A stretch of DNA of 64,000 nucleotides from Acestrorhynchus altus (lineage: Eukaryota; Chordata; Actinopteri; Characiformes; Acestrorhynchidae). The notes beneath the pieces were generated by a model, which did no database searches, was not told where the DNA came from, and saw only the letters and a program-made list of their open reading frames with translations. Shown here piece by piece: positions 51,301-58,268 of this stretch. Location: NCBI GenBank assembly GCA_034509495.1, contig CM067511.1:24123700-24187699 (forward strand), given 5' to 3'. Both the position numbers and the translations under genes were made by a program. Every line of letters begins with the position of its first letter. Position 1 is the first letter of the stretch.

Positions 51301-54300
51301 GAAGGACCTACACATGAAGGCAAATTCAATTCTCAGGTCAAATTCAGCACCTCCTCCATCCAAACATTTGAAGGAAAAACAAATAGTAGCATAAAGAGGA
51401 AGGGGCAACTCAGCATCAGAGAGTCCTCACTTCTCAGGCAGGAAAGAAGGTGTTAAGCAGGCCAAACCAGCAACTCAAACAAACCGAAAAGGTCATTAAA
51501 CACCGCGTATGAATCACAAGGTAGGAGTGAAATATGATACATGCTACATACAAGAAGAAAGTCAGTGGAATATGACTGCACCTCTTCTTAATTACGAAAG
51601 AATCAAGTTTATTGTAGTGTGTTGTAGAAATTAAACTGATTGTGATATTTAATTCCAAAAAAGCCATAAAGCAGAAAGAATTGCTTTATATACATTAGCT
51701 TTACCCAGCTTTCTCACTCCAAAAACAGTGTATAAACCTCAAAAGTACTCAAGACCTACTAAACTAAAACACTATGTTTTAACTGTAACATCTGTTCAGA
51801 TTCAGTACTATAGACATCACTAGAAGACTTAGAGGTGTCTCACCATCTTTATTCCCTTAACACCAAAAGCACTACACTCATAGCCCCTCTCATCTCCGAA
51901 AACTGTTGGTATGAGAGTGTGTGTAGGTGAGAGTACAGAGAAACTAAAGATGCTCTCAGCTCACCCCTGGCTACGGTCCCCAGAGACAAATACAGAAAGT
52001 GAACAAGAGAAACTGAGCGGCAATTAAATTCACCCCACTTTCCGCCTCTAAGATCCTGGCCTAGATTCTGGAGGAGAATGAGAATGCATGGAATGCTTTT
52101 GGAATAATAATTTAGCATGGAGTTAAACGGCCAGCTTGGCAAAGTGGCGTGGCTCGACTGATAATGACAATACCATTAGAACTGCGGCAGTATCTATTAG
52201 GCACTCACATGACAGGCCAGTTGGCTTGGCTAACAGTTAATAAAGAAGACTCCATTTTTCAGAGCAATATGAAGAAAGCTTGTTTATAGCTGAGCTGGGT
52301 CTGCCCATTTGAACCTCTTTCTTAGACAGAATTCTGATCAGTTTGATTCCTGAGTCAGAATCAAAGTACACAGATGTAAAATAGTAAGACGTTAGCAGGT
52401 ATATTTCCTTATTGGTAATTTTTCATATACATTGCTGTATATGCTATGAGTATAGTGTTCAACCCTGATGACATCAAGTCTTTTATACTGTACATTTAGC
52501 TTTAGGCAAGTTGAAATCCTCTGGTTTTAGATGTAATTTTTATGTACCTGCAATGAGAATATTTGTTTTATTCTTTTTAACAACTTTATATGAAAAAGGA
52601 AATTACATAATTACATTTTCAATTTAATAAACAACAAGTAATTAAAGATTACTCATTAATTGGGCAGAACTGTAAATAGTTTACGACCAGTTAATACTCG
52701 ATTTCTTGGTGACAGAAACTTTTACTTTACATATGAGATGTCCCTGGTTTACATTAAATGGAAAAACTGAACTTTAGTATCTATCCAATGGGACACAAAC
52801 CACCTCAAACAACACAAGTTTTCAGAGTGAAACACATTTAGTCACATACTGAACCTTAATTGGGACTTTTCCCACATAATGTAAGAAGGGGAAAACACCA
52901 CTGGCTTCTCAGACAGTAAAAGCCACTACCACACGCAAGTGTTTTGCAGACAGAAACCCTTCTGACTCAGACAGGGGAAGCCCAGGGTATTATGCCAGTT
53001 TTTATGACTACACTGGGTTTCTTTTTTTCCTTATGAGGGCATTGTCCATACACTATGTGTGGTGTGCCAACAGCAAGAAAGTTTTCAACCTACCTGTACT
53101 TGGCCCTTGCCCATTATCTTGTCTACGATCTCATTGTCATCCTTGTTGAGCTTGGACTTGTCATAGCATTTCTCGTAGCACAGGATCCGCAGGCACTGGG
53201 AGCCTTCCAGCTCAATCTCAAATTCCTATTGAAGGACAATCAAGAGCAGAGATAAGAAACCTGTCTAGTGCAGACTCAACCCAATTAAATCATCTTGGAT
53301 GATCCAAGTTGGATAATGGAAGGAGGGAAGGAATGAAAACTTGGGAATGAACTACAAAGACTTGCCTCGTTCCATTGTGGCTCAGTGGTGTCCCGGAACA
53401 CTCGAGTTTTTGCTTTGCTAACAAAGTAGCCGAAGGAGTCCACCTCCAATGTGCAGTATAAATCTAAGAAGAGCAGACAATATATGCATCACAAGCAGTC
53501 AGAGGCAGCTCTGCTGTCCAAAATATACAGGGTAGTCACCATCAAAGCCAGTATTGTAATGAGTAAAGTTAGTTTAAGAACAGAATATATTAAAACAAGC
53601 ATTTTCATCAAAGCTGCTACCTAAAGGCCTAAGAATATAAATGAGAAAATAATAATATTGACAGGTGTTTGCTGTATTTCACACATGAAAATAGAGTGAA
53701 CTTCATAGATAAACGCAACACATGACAAATAATTGTATTGGTCAGTCCCAAAAATGTCATAGCACAACCTGTTATTGAGGAACAGCTAAATAAAAATGCA
53801 AATGTGGGTTGAACTTCAATGTTGCATACATTGGCTACAAAAAGAGGATAACACATAGGTATTTGTGAACATTATGGTACATGAAATGCTTCCTAAACAT
53901 AGTGTGATAGTGTAGAGTGGAGCAATCAAAGATGGGCAGAGCAATTGCGCAGTGTATGTCCAGGGTCTACGGCCTTGACAGCTTATTTTCTGAAACGAAA
54001 GACCCTTAATTAGCAAGTGTGTCAGTGTGAATAGTGAAAATATAGAGACACAAAAGAGGTCAAACCCCTCAAGACTGACATTGCGGGTAGCAGAGTGTGG
54101 TTGCCAATTACATGTATGTCTTACCACTATGCCACAATAATGACTTTAACATACACACACTTTCTGATTGATTCACTGCCTACAACAGTGGGTGTGGCTT
54201 CATGACAGCATGATGGATTGCTACACCATGTGACCGCTGGCCTGGAATCTGTGCAGAAGTTAGATAAAATGTTTACAGCATAACACCTTAACGTGTCAAT

Positions 54301-54373
54301 CAATACAGTAAATGGGCTGTAATGGGTATGTAAATGAAGGGGCCAGTGCTGAAATGCTATGGAATTCAGGCTT

Positions 54374-54436
<63 letters not shown>

Positions 54437-57400
54437 CAGCCTAGCACAGCTGGCCTAGTAGAAGGCAAGACGACAACATTATTGTTCCTGACATAAATTA
54501 CATCATAATTATTGTTACAGTTATTGTTAGTATACAGAAACTAGACTGCTTCATCTGGTTTGGCAATGAGCCAATGAAAAGTCAATGAAATGAAAATAAG
54601 CCTATGTGGACATTTTAGCCTATAGGATACATAGATTAGAGACATATACTAATCACAAGAACTGCCCACCCTGACCTCTGCCTTAGTGCTGAAACTGAAA
54701 ACTGTTCTGTATCCTTAGACATTTAAAAACAATCACAATCTACTGCAAGCAGAGCACTGTAACTGCATGAGCTGTATGGGCAGAACATCCATCTTTTGTC
54801 TATGCAAAATACCTGCATAAGTGTTTTATGACAACTGCCATAAACTAACAAAACAATTATTAAGGCTCATTTCAACAGGCATCAATTGTATCTGTCAATT
54901 CTCAAGTAATTTCCCCCCAAAAAACAAACTTTCCTGGAATGAGTTTTAAGCCTGCAGCAAAAACTCTCAACTGTCTCAAAGAAAAACAAAAAGCCTGACT
55001 TCCAGGTTACCTAGACAAGACAGATCACTCATCATACTCAATTCTAAAGGAAAGCAACAGTGCACGTGAGAGCCATAGAGTGAAGCTATTCACGGCCCAA
55101 ATCTCTTCAAAGCCCACACAGAGACCTTTAACTCCCACCCTATTCAACACATCTACCCTTCTAACACACCCACTGCAAGGCTCCTTCTAACTGTGTATGT
55201 GTGTGGGTGTGTGTATGCCAGCGTCCTATTTCCACTAGCCCTAGTTGCCCAGCTCTGAATCCCAAAAAGATGAAAGGAATGCCAGATATACACCTCCTCC
55301 GGGTCCAAGGAGGAACTGGAGGATTTTATAGCAGCACCAGGCACAGAAACCCAGTTCTTCTGAAGTGGATAAACACACATATAAATCCACCTCTGTCCCC
55401 TGAGCCAGGGCACCAAGCAGACTAGGGCAAAAGGAGGAGGGGAGAAGACTGTGCTCCTTAAAATAAAGGTTCTTCAGAGCTTTGATTCAAGAACGACTTT
55501 CAGGTTAGCTAACAACCTTTCAATGAACAGTTCTTTGAAGGTTTTTCGTTCATGATATAACAAATACACTCATTGTTAAGATGCTTTGCACCCAGAAGGA
55601 ATCAAACATGACAGGAATAAAACTGGGTGGTAGGTTTAACATTGTGAGACATGCAAATGATTCAAGTAGTGTATATGACGTATGTTGGGCTCTAGGAGGT
55701 AGGATGGTCTTATTAAAGTTTTGAGCTCCATTACCCATCATGCACCAGCGATATTAAGGATTTGGGAGGCCTACATGAATCTCAAACAGGGAAAACCCAA
55801 AGATTGTCCGACATGTGCAAAGTGATCCAAAAGCCAAAATTGTGGGCATTCAGCAAGCAGTGATGCCCTCCACAATTAATCCTGTTAGTTCCAGCACCAT
55901 GGGCAGATGTTGGCATGATGCAGGTCAGCGGGTCATCTTCAGTGATGGGTCCCACTTTTGTTTCAGTGAGGATAACCCATAAATCCGTGTTGTGCTATTC
56001 CACCAGACCTATTCCCAGACCTGTCCCCAATTGAAAATGTGTGGGATGCTATTGAACGCTCTGCCAACATTCCACTCCTACCATAAAATCTGCGGGAACT
56101 GAGTGAAAATATTCAAGCTGAATGGAAGGGATTACTAAGGGAAACACCTGTAAATCAATGCCAAGATGTCTGGCATGTTGCATTAGCAAAAATGACAGCC
56201 CAACACCATACTAACAGACATGTGTAGCTCCAAAAATATTGCTCATATCAATTGTTTTGTTTATTTATTGCTTGTTGTTCTTAGTAACCTTTATATTCCT
56301 TCTGAACAGTATTGCCATTTCCTCTGGGTGCAACTATTTTTTATGTGTATATACACAAAGTGAGCAAAGGTGATCCATTTATATTGGTAATTGTAAAGTC
56401 CAGGGCTTTCAGATAATGTTATTTAATTCTTAGCATTTCGATGGAGTCTTTTTGACAATTAGTTCTAGTTCTAGAAAAGAGGCATGTGCTCCTTAGAACG
56501 GCAGTATCAACACATCACAACCGGGGGTCTGAGCTTCTCTAATGCAGTTAAATGTTGACATTTGCCAAGAAAGGAAGATGAGGTTCTTTACATGTTCTTT
56601 AAATGTGCCAGAAGCCGTGGCCAGAGTGTGTGAGCGTGCCAAAGAAGCCCAAGCTGAAGCTGCTGGTGTTGTACACAAAGGCACACTTGAGAAAGGCCCA
56701 TTCAGGCCTGTCAAGAAGAGAGTGTTTAATGTTTCTCTCTGGAAAGAGAAAGGAGAAAATAAGCAGAACCAAGATACATAATGGTTTCTCCTGCAGATGT
56801 GAGGTTAAATTTAGACACAAGTGTTTGTAATTGTTTGTCCCATTGGACGACAGTTGGGAGATGCATTTGGTGTTGGTATGTGTCGGCTGTTTGACATCAG
56901 CTTGGGGAAATGTCTGCAGTAGTGATGAGCTGGTCAATGCTGAGAAAGGAGGATATGCTGAACAGTCATGTAAAAATACTGAGAGCATGTCTGCTCAGTC
57001 AAATGCATAGAAATACAAAGGAATCTGAAGTGGTCTGAAGGGTGCATCTGCCTGAAATTAAATGTGGGGTGTTTTTCAAAACGCGGTACTTCATGAAGAG
57101 CACGGCCTATTTTAAGCTGACCGCTGGAAGCACATCACTTTTCTTGGAGAGGAAACTGTCTAATTGAATTCTTTTGACTGGATACGGATAATAACATTAA
57201 TAAAAAAGGAATAAAACCAAAAGAAGCCAGGATTAAATTATAGAGTGGAAAGAGGAAGTATGAAGTATAAATATAAATTAAAACAAGCGAGATCGTGTGG
57301 TCTGATAAAACGATTCAAAATAAAATTTCTAGAAGTGGAGATGCCGGACCATAAATAATGATGAATTGTGTCACACAGCGAGTGAGAACACATGAAACAT

Positions 57401-58184
57401 TAAGCATGAGCTCGAGGAGGAAACTGATGGAGAACATGAAATCTGGGTCAGGTCTTCTTCTAAGAATCCAATGCTGTTAAAGGCCTTTAGAGTCACAATG
57501 AAATATACAGCTTAAACACTAAGGGAGGATTTGATGGTTGCATCTGAAGAAACAATCACAGCAAGACAAGTGACACAAATAAAATAGACTGTCAGATTTC
57601 CAGCTCAGCTGGAGGTTTAGGTCTAGTTTAGAAAATGGTTGCTGCATCTTAAAGTGGGAAATATGCCAAAACCTAATATGATGCTTAATAGAATTCACAA
57701 CACATACATCACAATGTTATAATACGTTACATTTATATAATCCTAAGAACTGTTATGATAAGAGAGAAAATGTACTAATAATGCCACAATTATAATGAGA
57801 TTGAAAGAACTTGTTACGAAGATTTTTTATGAAGATTGTTTTATCATCTTCAAATGATACTTATTTTGAATGTGTCTAGGTGTGTAAGGTTACACTTAAA
57901 ACAGCTTAAGGGTATCTTTATTGTGTAAATAAATAATGTTAGAATATTCACCTGCCTTTCAAACGGTACACCGTACAAAATAAACACCTCTCAGTACACA
58001 CACAGACACAGTCCGTGCATGACATCCACAAAGCCGCACATTGTCTTTTAAAAGACAGCAAATGGGGGACAGATGAGATGTGTCCTCGCAGTTTTTTCTC
58101 AAAGCTCAAGTCAAATCAATAATAAATGTAAACCACACTCTAAGCTGGGCAGGGGAGAAACAAAGGAAAAAGCAGATGTGAGAT

Positions 58185-58268
<84 letters not shown>

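Larger units (their letters stand above)
11557..53093 (-). other. abr: Giant abr intron (41.5 kb) within the C2 domain
   Basis: A single 41,537-nt GT-AG intron lies between two phase-0 exons and takes up about 65% of the window. It contains most of the microsatellites and transposon remnants listed separately, and a candidate alternative first exon at 24826-24981. No plus-strand nested gene could be supported. Stretches without a separate entry (for example 12200-15790, 19000-21000, 32700-34000, 35200-36700, 41600-42400, 45100-48400 and 49600-53000) are AT-rich, contain stops in all frames and show no recognised element. Confidence 0.9.
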
